64,000 nucleotides of DNA from Frankia sp. AiPa1 (GTDB lineage: Bacteria > Actinomycetota > Actinomycetes > Frankiales > Frankiaceae): NCBI RefSeq assembly GCF_023243075.1, contig NZ_JALKFZ020000001.1, positions 232,271 through 296,270 of the forward strand, in the 5' to 3' direction. Positions 40,053 through 50,993 of the stretch are shown piece by piece. The notes under the pieces were generated by a model. The model made no database searches. It saw only the letters and a program-made list of their open reading frames with translations, and was not told the origin of the DNA. The first letter of the stretch is position 1. Every line of letters begins with the position of its first letter. The position numbers and the translations under genes were made by a program.

Positions 40053-41751
40053 CGGCTCCCCCACCGGTGAGGGCCGACTCGTCGGCACGCTGCGCCCAGT
40101 CGGCGAAGCTCTCCCCGTCGGCGCGCTGCTCCTGGTAGGCCGTCAGCAGGCCGGTGACGTAGTCGAGCAGGCCGTCCGCGGTGACCTTCAGGCCGCGGGA
40201 CTTGCGCCCGAGCCGCGAATGCGTGCCCAGATGGCCACCAAGATGCACCTGGAAGCCCTCGACCATCTCCCCGGTGTCGTCGGGGACCAGCGAGCCCTTC
40301 AGGCCGATGTCGGCGACCTGGAAACGGGCGCAGGCGTTCGGGCACCCGTTGATGTTGATGCCGATCGGCTCGTCGAAGTCGGGCAGGCGCCGTTCGAGCT
40401 CGGTGATGAGGCTGCGGGCGTTGCCCTTGGTCTCGACGATGGCGAGCTTGCAGAACTCGATGCCGGTGCAGGCCATCGTGCCGCGGCGGAACACGCTGGG
40501 TCGCACGAGGAGATCCAGCCGCGCGAGCTGGCCCGCGAGCGCCTCGACCCCGTCGTCGGGGACGTCGAGGATGACGAGCTTCTGCATGGTCGTCGCGCGG
40601 ATGCGGCCTTCGCCGTACTGGTCGGCGAGGTCGGCGACGGCCCGCAGGACCGTTCCGGACAGCCGGCCGGCGCGCGGCGCGAACCCGACGGCGTTGCGCC
40701 CGTCGCGCTGGCGGTGCACACCGACGTGGTCGCGGCCCTCGGTGCGGGGCGGCGCGGGCGGCGGGCCGTCGGGCAGTGCCGCGGTCAGGTACTCCTTCTC
40801 CAGGGTGGCCCGCACCCACTCGGCGCCCATGTCTGCGACGAGGAACTTCAGCCGCGCCCGGGTACGCAGCCGGCGGTAACCGTAGTCGCGGAACAGGCAG
40901 CACACGCCGTGCCACACCTCGGCGACCCGCTCGGTCGGGACGAACGTGCCCAGGCGCACGCCGAGCATCGGGTTCGTCGACAGGCCGCCGCCGACCCACA
41001 GGTCGTAGCCGGCGCCGAGCTCGGGGTGGACGACCCCGACGAAGGCGATGTCGTTGATCTCGTGCAGGGTGCAGTGATCGGCGCACCCGGAGATCGCGGT
41101 CTTGAACTTTCGCGGCAGGTTGGCGAGTGTCGGGTCGCCGACGTACCGCTCGACGATCTCGTCGATGACGGCGGTGCCGTCGATGACCTCGTCGCCGTCG
41201 ACACCGGCCAGGGGGCAGCCGAGGATGACCCGCGGGGTGTCACCGCAAGCCTCGGCGGTCGTCATCCCAGCGCCTTCGAGCGCACCCCAGATCGCGGGGA
41301 CGTCCTCGATCCGGATCCAGTGCAGCTGGATGTTCTGCCGGTCGGTGACGTCGGCCACGTCCCGGCCGAAACGGGTGGAGATGTCCGCGATGACGCGCAG
41401 TTGTTCGGCGCTCATCCGGCCACCGTCCAGGCGCACCCGCTGCATGAAGTAGCTGTCGTCGAGCTCCTCGGGCTCCAGCACCGCCGTGCGTCCCCCGGAG
41501 ATCCCCGGGCGGCGCTGCGTGTACAGGCCCCACCAGCGCATCCGGCCCCGCAGGTCCTGCGGGTCGATGCTGTCGAAGCCGGTGTGCGGGTAGACGTTCA
41601 GGATGCGGTCGCGCACCTCCAGGCCGCCCTGGTCCTTCTTCATCCGCTCGTTGGCGTTGAGCGGTTCGGTGTAGCCCAACGCCCACTGGCCCGCGCCCTT
41701 GGGACGGGACGGGCGCGCGGCGGAACGGGCCGGACGGGCAGGAGAAGACAT
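40039..41751 (-). CDS. sir: Ferredoxin-dependent sulfite reductase
   Basis: A 570-aa siroheme and [4Fe-4S] enzyme that reduces sulfite to sulfide with six electrons from ferredoxin. The cluster/siroheme cysteines are visible in ACTGIEFCKLA and NGCPNACARF. The nitrite/sulfite ferredoxin-like half domains are repeated (first near residue 95, second near residue 350). Nitrite reductase of the same family is the alternative, but the neighbours cysH, siroheme synthesis and a Cys-containing leader favour sulfite. ATG 41751 has a weak upstream GAGAG; it is preferred over a further upstream start. Confidence 0.92.
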   Translation of the reverse strand: MSSPARPARSAARPSRPKGAGQWALGYTEPLNANERMKKDQGGLEVRDRILNVYPHTGFDSIDPQDLRGRMRWWGLYTQRRPGISGGRTAVLEPEELDDSYFMQRVRLDGGRMSAEQLRVIADISTRFGRDVADVTDRQNIQLHWIRIEDVPAIWGALEGAGMTTAEACGDTPRVILGCPLAGVDGDEVIDGTAVIDEIVERYVGDPTLANLPRKFKTAISGCADHCTLHEINDIAFVGVVHPELGAGYDLWVGGGLSTNPMLGVRLGTFVPTERVAEVWHGVCCLFRDYGYRRLRTRARLKFLVADMGAEWVRATLEKEYLTAALPDGPPPAPPRTEGRDHVGVHRQRDGRNAVGFAPRAGRLSGTVLRAVADLADQYGEGRIRATTMQKLVILDVPDDGVEALAGQLARLDLLVRPSVFRRGTMACTGIEFCKLAIVETKGNARSLITELERRLPDFDEPIGININGCPNACARFQVADIGLKGSLVPDDTGEMVEGFQVHLGGHLGTHSRLGRKSRGLKVTADGLLDYVTGLLTAYQEQRADGESFADWAQRADESALTGGGADGRK

Positions 41752-41811
41752 GAAGGATCTCTCGACGCGCGGGGATGCGCGGCACCGTCTACACGGCACC
41801 GCGCGGGGACG

Positions 41812-41880
41812 TCAGCGGGAGCGGCGACAGCCGGCGCTGGAAACCCGCAGCAGGTCCACGTGCAGGCGGGCGACGAGCAT
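41812..41880 (-). CDS. Short leader ORF upstream of sir (possible Cys-responsive leader peptide)
   Basis: A 22-codon ORF ends 60 nt upstream of the sir start. Its product begins MLVARLHVDLLR and ends VSSAGCRRSR, with one Cys near the end. It resembles the short peptides annotated as putative leader peptides before sulfur genes in actinobacteria, which share a basic start, H-x-D-L-x-R and S-x-C. In mycobacteria, Cys-rich leader ORFs control downstream operons in response to cysteine. ATG 41880 gives the tightest match; the frame stays open upstream, so a longer peptide is possible. Regulation here is inferred. Confidence 0.6.
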   Translation of the reverse strand: MLVARLHVDLLRVSSAGCRRSR

Positions 41881-42232
41881 CGGCTCGATCACCGGGCACG
41901 GGGCTGCGGGGGACATCGCTACGCCACGCCGGGGTGCTGTGCCGACCGGACGGTCCGCCACTCGCACGACCGGCGCCCCAGGGGTGAGGGCGCGCGCGAC
42001 CACGCCCCCATGCTTCCACAGATGTGACGCCGATGGGTGGGTTGTGAGGCTGCTGACCTCACACCGACCCCACCGCGGGCCTAAAGCGTCACAAGCCGGG
42101 AAAACCCCCTCGCTCTCCGTTCTCCGCCCACTGTCACATCAACTCTACCCCGCCGATAGAAAAAAGGAACAACGGGGCTGACGTTCACCTGGACGCACGG
42201 ACACGTGCACGGACGCGTGCACGGACGCGCGC
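41881..42232 (-). promoter_or_regulatory. sir operon upstream region with nested inverted repeats
   Basis: 352 nt between the XRE gene and the leader ORF. It holds nested inverted repeats: TGTGACGC (42023-42030) with GCGTCACA (42086-42093), enclosing TGTGAGG-N7-CCTCACA (42043-42063). A T-rich and then GGGGTAGAGT stretch on the minus strand (about 42133-42171) could carry a promoter. Just after the XRE stop is a 12-bp triplet repeat. Confidence 0.45.
42197..42232. repeat. 12-bp tandem repeat, three units
   Basis: ACGGACACGTGC, ACGGACGCGTGC and ACGGACGCGCGC follow without gaps and end just before the stop codon of the XRE gene on the minus strand. The units differ by single transitions. Confidence 0.8.
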
Positions 42233-43243
42233 TCAGACCGGCGGCCGGAAGGCGTGGGACAGGCCGGTCTGCCGCGACAGTGGTCGGCGGTCGGCGGCGC
42301 CGAAGCGGTCAATCCGCCCCTTGACCAGACCGATGAGTCGGTGCTGACGCTCCCGACCCCCCGGCGCGGTCAGCATTTCCGCCAGCGAGTCCGCCGGAGC
42401 CTCGCCACCCGGGTCGGCCGGCCGACCCGCCTGCAGATCGGCGCTGGCCCGCTCCGCCCCGGGAGCGAGGGCACGCCCGGCGCCCTCGAGGCCGGCCTCA
42501 TCCAGGGACGTCAGGCTGCCGGGGGACCCGGACTCGGCGCGGGTGGTGGCGTCGGAACAAGCCTTGCGGGCGGCGGCGTCGATCAGCCCGTTGACCGCCA
42601 GCGTCCAGGCCCGCAGGCCCTCGTGCCCGGTGAGCTCGGTGAACACGGCCGCCTCCAGGCAGCACGTGCTCGCGCCCGCGAGCTCGTCCACGTCGAGCAG
42701 GGAGATCGCCAGCAGGCCGGCGAGGTGCCCGGCCAGCATGAACAGACGGAACTGCTGGTGCGGTAGCAGGGGCGTGTCCAGCAGGTTGTCGACCACGTTC
42801 TGGTGGTCGAGCACGAGGGCGGTGACATCGGCCGGGTCGAGCCGGTCCGCCTTCGCGATGAGGTCGACCACCAGCCGGTCAAGGTAGTCCAACTCGCCGT
42901 CGCTGCGGCGGTGGTCGAGCAGGTCCGAGACCCGACGGCGGGACTCGGCCTCCGGATCCGGACCGCGGCGCAAGCGCTCGGCCCGGGCGGCGACGGCCGC
43001 CTCCCGAAGGTCGATCAGTGCCCCGCCCGCCTCGAGCGCCGCGTCCACCGCCGCGATCACCGGTCGGGACGGGATGCCACGGCTGGACTGCTCCAACTGG
43101 GCGATGTACTGGCGGCTGTAGCCGGTGCGCACGGCAAGCTCGTCGCGGGACAGCGCGCGCTCACAACGCCGCCGACGGACCTCGCCGGGGAGCTCGTCCT
43201 CGGCGGTCGCCGCGCCCTGCCGGCCTCGGCCCCGTTGCCGCAT
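42233..43243 (-). CDS. XRE family transcriptional regulator with long helical C-terminus
   Basis: A 336-aa regulator. The N-terminal helix-turn-helix (about residues 18-72; RDELAVRTGYSRQYIAQLEQ) is Cro/cI type. The remainder is Ala/Leu/Asp-rich and helical, like the TPR-type sensor regions of large actinobacterial XRE proteins. ATG 43243 is chosen because GGAAGGA lies just upstream and the longer in-frame start adds only unconserved sequence. It faces the receiver gene across a 515-nt region with an inverted repeat that could be its own operator. The target and ligand are unknown. Confidence 0.85.
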   Translation of the reverse strand: MRQRGRGRQGAATAEDELPGEVRRRRCERALSRDELAVRTGYSRQYIAQLEQSSRGIPSRPVIAAVDAALEAGGALIDLREAAVAARAERLRRGPDPEAESRRRVSDLLDHRRSDGELDYLDRLVVDLIAKADRLDPADVTALVLDHQNVVDNLLDTPLLPHQQFRLFMLAGHLAGLLAISLLDVDELAGASTCCLEAAVFTELTGHEGLRAWTLAVNGLIDAAARKACSDATTRAESGSPGSLTSLDEAGLEGAGRALAPGAERASADLQAGRPADPGGEAPADSLAEMLTAPGGRERQHRLIGLVKGRIDRFGAADRRPLSRQTGLSHAFRPPV

Positions 43244-43758
43244 CTGTGATGTCCTTCCGCCCTGGCAGAGGTCACTTCCCGCCGCAGGAGGCCGGGAGTA
43301 CGCCGCCTCGCACATCCGTCCGGCCATCCGGCCGGGATTCACTGATAGTGATCAGATTACTCCATGGAGCGCCCTTATAGGCTAGGGGTAGAAAGTCCCA
43401 TACGCGAGCGGTCGAATTGGTTACTCTCCGTAGCGACATCCCGGGGTGAAGTCGGGAGTGAGGCCCGCGGAACCACCATTCATGAGATTCCCATCGACCC
43501 GACCGCGCCGCCACCGCCACCGCCACCGGGACGCCCTCTCTCGTCGAGACATTATGCCGCTTTTCTTGGGCGCTTGTTGGGAAACAGGAGTGACGGCTGC
43601 GAAGTGTCGCTGGAAACCGCGAGAATCCCGGCGAGTTCGCCCGTATGGCCTATTCCGGCAGCTGCCACGTCGTGCCGGCATCGTGGCTGGACCAGCTCGT
43701 CACGATCCCAGGTATCGCGTGGATGACCGGCCTGGGTCATCCACGAAAACCATCCTGA
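43244..43758. promoter_or_regulatory. Divergent region between XRE regulator and receiver gene
   Basis: 515 nt. An inverted repeat CTGAT-AGTG-ATCAG lies at 43342-43355, about 100 nt upstream of the XRE start, in an AT-richer stretch that could contain divergent promoters. The rest shows no supported gene; several short open frames have no ribosome site and unlikely composition. Confidence 0.4.
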
Positions 43759-45732
<1,974 letters not shown>

Positions 45733-45743
45733 TGTCGGCCGCC

Positions 45744-46892
45744 TCAGGCGTCGATCGCCGTCGCGACTTCCCGACGGGCGGGGTCCGGCCCGTCGTAGGC
45801 ACGGATCTCCCGGTACCGGGTGTCCCGCTCGACCGGCCGGAATCCGGCGTCCCGGATGATGCTCAGCAGATCCTCGCGCGTCATGGTGGTGGGGGTACCG
45901 AACCGGTCCGCATCATGGGTGATCTTGTACTCGACGACCGAGCCGTCCAGGTCGTCGGCACCGAAGTTCAGCGCGAGCTGGGCCGTGGTCAGCCCATGCA
46001 TGACCCAGAAGCACTTGACGTGGTCGATGTTGTCGAACAGCAACCGGGAGACGGCGAAGGTCTTCAGCGCCTCAGCACCGGACGCCATCGGCTGGTTCAT
46101 CAGCCGATTACGCGGGTCGCCCGCCGCGTCGTGCTGGAAACGCAGCGGAATGAACACCGCGAAGCCGCCGGTCTCGTCCTGCAACTCGCGCAACCGCAGA
46201 ACATGGTCCACCCGGTGCCGTGGTTCCTCGATGTGACCATAGAGCATCGTGCACGGTGTGCGCAGCCCCTTGGCATGGGCAAGCCGGTGGATGCGGGACC
46301 AGTCCTCCCAGTGGGTCTCGTGGCCGACGATGTTCTGCCGGACCTCCCAGTCGAAGATCTCCGCACCGCCGCCGGTGAGCGACTCCAGGCCCGCGTCGAT
46401 CAGCTCGTCGAGGATCTCGTCGGCCGGCAGACCGCTGATCTTCTCGAACCAGTGGATCTCCGTGGCCGTGAACGCCTTGAGCGCGACTCCCGGCAGCGCC
46501 GCCCGCAACTCGCGCAGCGACCGCGGGTAGTAGCGCCACGGCAGCGTGGGATGCAGCCCGTTGACGATGTGCAGCTCGGTGATGCCGGCCGGCTCCATCT
46601 CCCGCGCGAGCCGCACGGCCTCCTCGATGCGCATCGTGTAGGCGTCCGACTCGCCCGGCTTGCGCTGGAACGAGCAGTAGGCGCAGGACGCCGAGCACAC
46701 GTTGGTGAGGTTCAGGTGCCGGTTGACGTTGAAGAACGTCCGATCCCCGTTCTTGCGGGTGCGCACCTCGTGCGCGAGCTCGCCCAGCCAGACGAGGTCA
46801 TCGCTGGCGTACAGCGCCTCACCGTCGGCCCGGCTGAGCCGCTCCCCGTCCGCGACCTTGGCCTCGATCTCCCGTTTGAGCCCAGCGTCCAT
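45744..46892 (-). CDS. mqnE: Aminodeoxyfutalosine synthase
   Basis: A 382-aa radical-SAM enzyme joining 3-enolpyruvylbenzoate to adenosine from SAM, with loss of CO2, to give aminofutalosine. The cluster motif is CSASCAYCSF (CX3CX2C). NLTNVC and IVNGLHPTLPW fit the family. ATG 46892 is chosen because the conserved sequence starts right there; a 27-residue longer form exists but is unconvincing. Its product goes to the deaminase encoded at 30156-31235. Confidence 0.94.
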   Translation of the reverse strand: MDAGLKREIEAKVADGERLSRADGEALYASDDLVWLGELAHEVRTRKNGDRTFFNVNRHLNLTNVCSASCAYCSFQRKPGESDAYTMRIEEAVRLAREMEPAGITELHIVNGLHPTLPWRYYPRSLRELRAALPGVALKAFTATEIHWFEKISGLPADEILDELIDAGLESLTGGGAEIFDWEVRQNIVGHETHWEDWSRIHRLAHAKGLRTPCTMLYGHIEEPRHRVDHVLRLRELQDETGGFAVFIPLRFQHDAAGDPRNRLMNQPMASGAEALKTFAVSRLLFDNIDHVKCFWVMHGLTTAQLALNFGADDLDGSVVEYKITHDADRFGTPTTMTREDLLSIIRDAGFRPVERDTRYREIRAYDGPDPARREVATAIDA

Positions 46893-46956
46893 GCCGTCCA
46901 GACTAGCCCGATCGCCCGCCCGCTCCAGCGGTCGTGGCCCGGCTGGCCCGTCACAA

Positions 46957-47298
46957 TCAGCGGCTGCCCGCACCGTCCGCGCTGCCCGCGTCGCCCCGCT
47001 CGCGCGGACCGCCGGTTCCTCCCCGCTGCGACGAGCGCTGCGCTGCCCGGCGTTGCATGCGCCCCAGGGGCCAGGTCAGCAGCCCGGCCACCACGAACCC
47101 GATCAGAACGGCGAGCACCACGTTCACCCCGGTCACCGCGAGCACGACCGTGACCACGACCAGCACGGCGAGCCGGGCGACGAAATACGGCAGCTGCGCC
47201 CGAAGATTCGGGTCGGCCGGCGGCGAGCCCTTGGCAGGCGGCTTCGGCCGATCCGTCTTCCCGCCGCGGCCCTTCGCCGCGCTGCCACCTGTAGCCAT
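46957..47298 (-). CDS. DUF4229-like membrane protein, second copy
   Basis: A 113-aa protein: a Gly/Lys/Pro-rich N-terminus, then QLPYFVARLAVLVVVTVVLAV and VLAVLIGFVVAGLLTWPLG as two hydrophobic segments, and an Arg/Gly-rich tail. The YF-hydrophobic-R pattern matches the DUF4229-like gene at 45215-45463, suggesting paralogy. ATG 47298 has GAGGGGGA about 5 nt upstream. Function unknown. Confidence 0.72.
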   Translation of the reverse strand: MATGGSAAKGRGGKTDRPKPPAKGSPPADPNLRAQLPYFVARLAVLVVVTVVLAVTGVNVVLAVLIGFVVAGLLTWPLGRMQRRAAQRSSQRGGTGGPRERGDAGSADGAGSR

Positions 47299-47419
47299 GT
47301 CCGTCCCCCTCGATCTGTTCCTGCCGTGTGCGCGTCCCGAAGCACCGCAGGTCCCGGGACCACTGTGCCTGTCCGGGCGCCTGGTCCGCCAGAGGTGACC
47401 GGCACTTCCCGTCAGACGA

Positions 47420-48142
47420 TCAGCGGTTCCGCGGAACCGCCCCCCGGGCGGCGCCAAGCTCGCCGGTCCAGCGGCGGTAAAGCCCGTGCTCGACGCCGGC
47501 GGCGTCCAGGACCCGTCCGGCGACGAAATCGACCAGATCGCCGGCCTCGCGTGCGCCCGCGTAGAAGCCCGGGCTCGCCGCGGCCACCACCGCGCCGGCC
47601 TCGTGCAGGGCGAGCATGTGGCGCAACGTCGCCCCGGTGTAGGGCATCTCCCGGGGAACGACGACGAGGCGACGTCTCTCCTTCAGAGTCACGTCCGCGC
47701 AGCGTTGCAGCAGGTCCTTCGACAGGCCGAGGGCGATCCCGGCCAGGCACGCCGTGCTCGCCGGCACGACGATCATCCCGCGGGTGGGATACGAGCCGCT
47801 GCTCGGCGGCGCGGCGAGGTTCCCGGGCGCATGCACCGTGATGAGGGCGCGCACCCGCTCCTCGGTCACGGTGTCCCGGCCGCCGCGGCCGTCGATGTCG
47901 GGACCCACGCCGAGCGGCGCCGCCAGCCAGGCGGCCAGCGGGGCGGGCCAGGAGGTGTCGTGCCAGGCAAGGCCTGTCTCGTCGAGCAGGGTCAGGCGGG
48001 CCGCGCGGGAAAGCACGAGGTCGACGGGATTTCCGGCGGCGAGCAATCCGCGCAGCACCGCGGCGGCGTACGGCGTGCCGCTTGCGCCGCTGACCCCGAC
48101 CACCCAGGGAATCCTCGGCCCCTCCTCGTCCCGCGGCGGCAC
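47420..48142 (-). CDS. UbiX-like flavin prenyltransferase (MqnM type)
   Basis: A 240-aa prenyl-flavin synthase that makes the prenyl-FMN cofactor of the UbiD-like decarboxylase two genes upstream. Motifs: VVGVSGASGTPYAAAVLRGLL at the N-terminus and PASTACLAGIALG. GTG 48142, 5 nt after the UbiA-like gene, is used; GTG 48103 with GAGG 9 nt before it is an alternative. The C-terminus is VPRNR, encoded by the dispersed palindrome (47425-47438), so the normal end of the protein may have been changed there. Confidence 0.88.
   Translation of the reverse strand: MPPRDEEGPRIPWVVGVSGASGTPYAAAVLRGLLAAGNPVDLVLSRAARLTLLDETGLAWHDTSWPAPLAAWLAAPLGVGPDIDGRGGRDTVTEERVRALITVHAPGNLAAPPSSGSYPTRGMIVVPASTACLAGIALGLSKDLLQRCADVTLKERRRLVVVPREMPYTGATLRHMLALHEAGAVVAAASPGFYAGAREAGDLVDFVAGRVLDAAGVEHGLYRRWTGELGAARGAVPRNR
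47425..47438. repeat. Dispersed palindrome, copy 4 (UbiX-like gene 3' end)
   Basis: GGTTCCGCGGAACC with flanking GC on both sides (18-bp palindrome GCGGTTCCGCGGAACCGC). It forms the last codons before the stop of the UbiX-like gene. Confidence 0.85.
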
Positions 48143-48147
48143 GCGGC

Positions 48148-49104
48148 TCAGGCCGACAGTCCGCGGCTGAGCAGGTCGGCGAGGGCGAACACGAACAGGG
48201 CGATGCCCACGAAACCGTTGGCCGTCAGGAACGCCCGGTTCACCCGGGAGAGGTCCTTCGGCGAGACGATGGCGTGCTCGTAGGAGAACGCCGCCGCCGT
48301 GACCGCGAGCCCGGCCCACCACCAGGCGCCGGTGCTCTCCATCAGGCCGTAGGTCACGAACAAGGCGAACGTGACGATGTGGGTCACGGTGGAGCCGATC
48401 AACGCGCCGCGCACCCCGAACCGGGATGGCACCGAGCGCACCCCGATCCGCCGATCCACCTCGGCGTCCTGACAGGCGTAGATGAGATCGAATCCGCCGA
48501 TCCAGCTCCCGACGGCGAGTCCGAGCACGAACGCCGCCCACGACCAGTGCCCGGTGACGGCGATCCAGGCCCCCATGGGCGCGATGGCCTGGGCGATCCC
48601 GAGGACGGCATGCGGGAAGTCGGTGAAACGCTTGGCGTACGGGTAGATCACCAGCGGGGCGACGGCGATCGGGGCGAGCGCGAGGCAGAGCCAGGACAGC
48701 GCCGCCGCCGCCGCGGCGAAGACAACCAGGGCGACGACCGAGCCCATCACGGCCGTCCGCACGGACATCGCCCCGGTGACCAGCTCGCGGTTCGCCGTGC
48801 GCGGGTTGCGGGCGTCGATCGCCCGGTCGATGATCCGGTTCGCGGCCATCGCGAAGGTGCGGGCGGCGACCATGGCGACGGTGACGAGCCCGAGGTCCGC
48901 CCAGTGCACCGAGCGTGACGCGTCGAAGCACGCGGCCAGCGCCGCGATGTAGGCGAACGGCAGTGCGAACACCGAGTGCTCGATGACGACGAGGCGCAGG
49001 AATGCCCGCAGGTGACCCAGCTCGTGCTCCTGCCCGCCGCCGGATCCCCGCCCGGGCGCCGCCGCGCCGCCGGAGGGCCCTGGCAGGAACGTCGCGTCGC
49101 TCAC
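48148..49104 (-). CDS. mqnP: UbiA-like prenyltransferase (MqnP type)
   Basis: A 318-aa membrane prenyltransferase with about eight helices. The Asp-rich sites are NRIIDRAIDARNPRTANR and YACQDAEVDRRIG. It attaches the polyprenyl chain to 1,4-dihydroxy-6-naphthoate in the futalosine route, where it is called MqnP. GTG start overlaps the stop of the UbiD-like gene (GTGA). The first roughly 25 residues are a Gly/Pro-rich extension. Confidence 0.9.
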   Translation of the reverse strand: MSDATFLPGPSGGAAAPGRGSGGGQEHELGHLRAFLRLVVIEHSVFALPFAYIAALAACFDASRSVHWADLGLVTVAMVAARTFAMAANRIIDRAIDARNPRTANRELVTGAMSVRTAVMGSVVALVVFAAAAAALSWLCLALAPIAVAPLVIYPYAKRFTDFPHAVLGIAQAIAPMGAWIAVTGHWSWAAFVLGLAVGSWIGGFDLIYACQDAEVDRRIGVRSVPSRFGVRGALIGSTVTHIVTFALFVTYGLMESTGAWWWAGLAVTAAAFSYEHAIVSPKDLSRVNRAFLTANGFVGIALFVFALADLLSRGLSA

Positions 49105-50552
49105 AGGCCGTACTCCTTCCAGCGCCGGGTGACCCGGTCGCGCACCGTGGCATCCATGACGATCTCCTCGGGCCAGCCGCCGTCGCGGCGGTAGCCCTCG
49201 GTCGGCAGCTTGCGGGTCGCATCCACGCCGATCTTGCCGCCCCAGAACTGCTCGTAGGAGGCGTGGTCGAGATGGTCGACCGGGCCGACGGTGGTGAGCA
49301 GGTCATGGGCGTAGTCCACGTTGCCGAACGCCCGCCAGGCGACCTCGTGGTAGTCATGCACGTCACAGTCGGCGTCGACGACCACGATCAACTTGGACAG
49401 CGAGAGCAGCCCGGCGCCCCAGACCGCGTTCATCACCTTCTGCGCGTGCTTCGGGAAACGCTTGTCGATCGAGACGATGCAGCAGTTGTGGAAGACACCA
49501 GCCTCGGGTAGGTCGTAGTCCACGATCTCCGGAATCATCATCCGGATCAGCGGCAGGAAGATCCGCTCGGTGGCCTTGCCCATCGGCCCGTCCTCCTGCG
49601 GCGGGCGGCCGACGACGATCGTCTGGAAGACCGGTTCGCGCTGCATCGTCATCACGTCGACGTGCAGCGCCGGGAACGGCTCGATCGGCGTGTAGAAGCC
49701 CGTGTGGTCGCCGAACGGGCCCTCCGGGCGCCGCTCGCCGGGCTCCAGCCAGCCTTCCAGGACGATCTGCGCGTTCGCCGGCACTCGCAGCGGGACGCTC
49801 AGGCAGTCGACCAGCTCCACCCGTTCGCCACGTAGATAGCCAGCGAACAGGTACTCGTCGATGTCGGCGGGCAGCGGCGCGGACGCGGCATAGGTGACCG
49901 CCGGGTCGCAGCCGAACGCGATCGCCACCGGCAGGCGCTCGCCGCGCCGCTCGGCGACGGTGTGGTGGGCGTTGGAGTCCTTGTGAATCTGCCAGTGCAT
50001 GCCGACGGTGCGCGCGTCGTGGCGCTGCAGCCGATACATCCCGAGATTGCGCGCGCCGGTCTCCGGATGGCGGGTGTGGGTGAGGCCGAGGTTCAGGAAC
50101 GCCCCGCCGTCGCTCGGCCACGCGTGCACGCCCGGCAGCCGGAACAGGTCGACGTCGGCCCCCTTGAGCACGACGTCCTGGCAGGGGGCGGTGCGCACCC
50201 GCCGGGGCGGCAGCGAGGTGAGCGAGGCGGCCTTACCCAGCGCGTCGCGCAGCCCCGACAGGCCGGTGGGCAGTTCGGGCCGCAGCAGCGCGGCGAGCCG
50301 CTCGCCGATCTCGTCGAGCCGGGTGACGCCGAGTGCCGCGGCCATCCGCGACTCGGTCCCGAACACGTTGATCGCAAGCGGCATGTCCGCGCCGAGCGGG
50401 GACTCGAACAGCAGCGCCGGGCCCTGCTCACGCACCACCCGGGTGACGATCTCAGTGATCTCCAGCTTCGGATCGACCGGTGCGGACACCCGGCGCAGAT
50501 CTCGGTGCCGCTCAAGGTGCGCGAGAAACGCGCGTAGATCCGCCCAGGCCAT
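49101..50552 (-). CDS. UbiD-like decarboxylase (MqnL type)
   Basis: A 483-aa prenyl-FMN-dependent decarboxylase expected to remove the carboxyl group of the prenylated naphthoate. UbiD-family stretches include NLGMYRLQRHDARTVGMHWQ and GPFGDHTGFYTP with the catalytic Glu/Arg region. ATG 50552 is preferred since GAGG lies 9 nt before it; 50561 is an alternative. It is followed by the UbiA-like gene (4-nt overlap) and the UbiX-like gene that makes its cofactor. Confidence 0.92.
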   Translation of the reverse strand: MAWADLRAFLAHLERHRDLRRVSAPVDPKLEITEIVTRVVREQGPALLFESPLGADMPLAINVFGTESRMAAALGVTRLDEIGERLAALLRPELPTGLSGLRDALGKAASLTSLPPRRVRTAPCQDVVLKGADVDLFRLPGVHAWPSDGGAFLNLGLTHTRHPETGARNLGMYRLQRHDARTVGMHWQIHKDSNAHHTVAERRGERLPVAIAFGCDPAVTYAASAPLPADIDEYLFAGYLRGERVELVDCLSVPLRVPANAQIVLEGWLEPGERRPEGPFGDHTGFYTPIEPFPALHVDVMTMQREPVFQTIVVGRPPQEDGPMGKATERIFLPLIRMMIPEIVDYDLPEAGVFHNCCIVSIDKRFPKHAQKVMNAVWGAGLLSLSKLIVVVDADCDVHDYHEVAWRAFGNVDYAHDLLTTVGPVDHLDHASYEQFWGGKIGVDATRKLPTEGYRRDGGWPEEIVMDATVRDRVTRRWKEYGL

Positions 50553-50993
50553 GCCACCCATCCTCGCAGCCGCCAGCGACCGCCGCCGAATCTCCCACCA
50601 CCAGTAGTGTTCCGTATACGGAAAGCTGGATGCCGGTGCCGGACGCGGCCGCCGGACCCCAGTCGCCGCCGGGTCTGTGGGCCGTCCGTCGGCGGGCCGT
50701 CCGCAACGCGGTTGGCAACCGGCCGGACGCGGGCCGGGGGCAGAGGGCACACTAGGGATACACGGGCCGGCCACCATCGCGACATGTGCGCCCTCAGGCA
50801 CAGGGCGGCGCACGCCGTCTGACCCGTCCGGAGACGCCGCACATGGCCGGGCCCGCCGCGCCGGGACGACCGCCCGGAAAGTCGGGACGACCGCCCCGCC
50901 CGGGCGGGACTACATGACCCGTCCGTCGGCGTTGGTACCCGATATGTCGAGCACGATGTAATCGTCAAGCGAGCGGGAAGGAGCGACCAGCAG
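50553..50993. promoter_or_regulatory. Divergent region with 14-bp direct repeats
   Basis: 441 nt between the UbiD-like gene (minus) and the PLDc_N gene (plus). Two perfect direct repeats CGGGACGACCGCCC occur at 50862-50875 and 50883-50896, 21 nt apart (two helical turns), about 100-130 nt upstream of the plus-strand gene. GGGAAGGAG upstream of GTG 50994 is its ribosome site. No gene is supported. Confidence 0.5.

Noticed and set aside
41789..42019. Longer open frame overlapping the leader ORF before sir, in another phase
   Set aside because: Arg/Pro/Gly-rich composition, no ribosome site, and it does not end in a recognisable peptide; the 22-codon ORF fits better.
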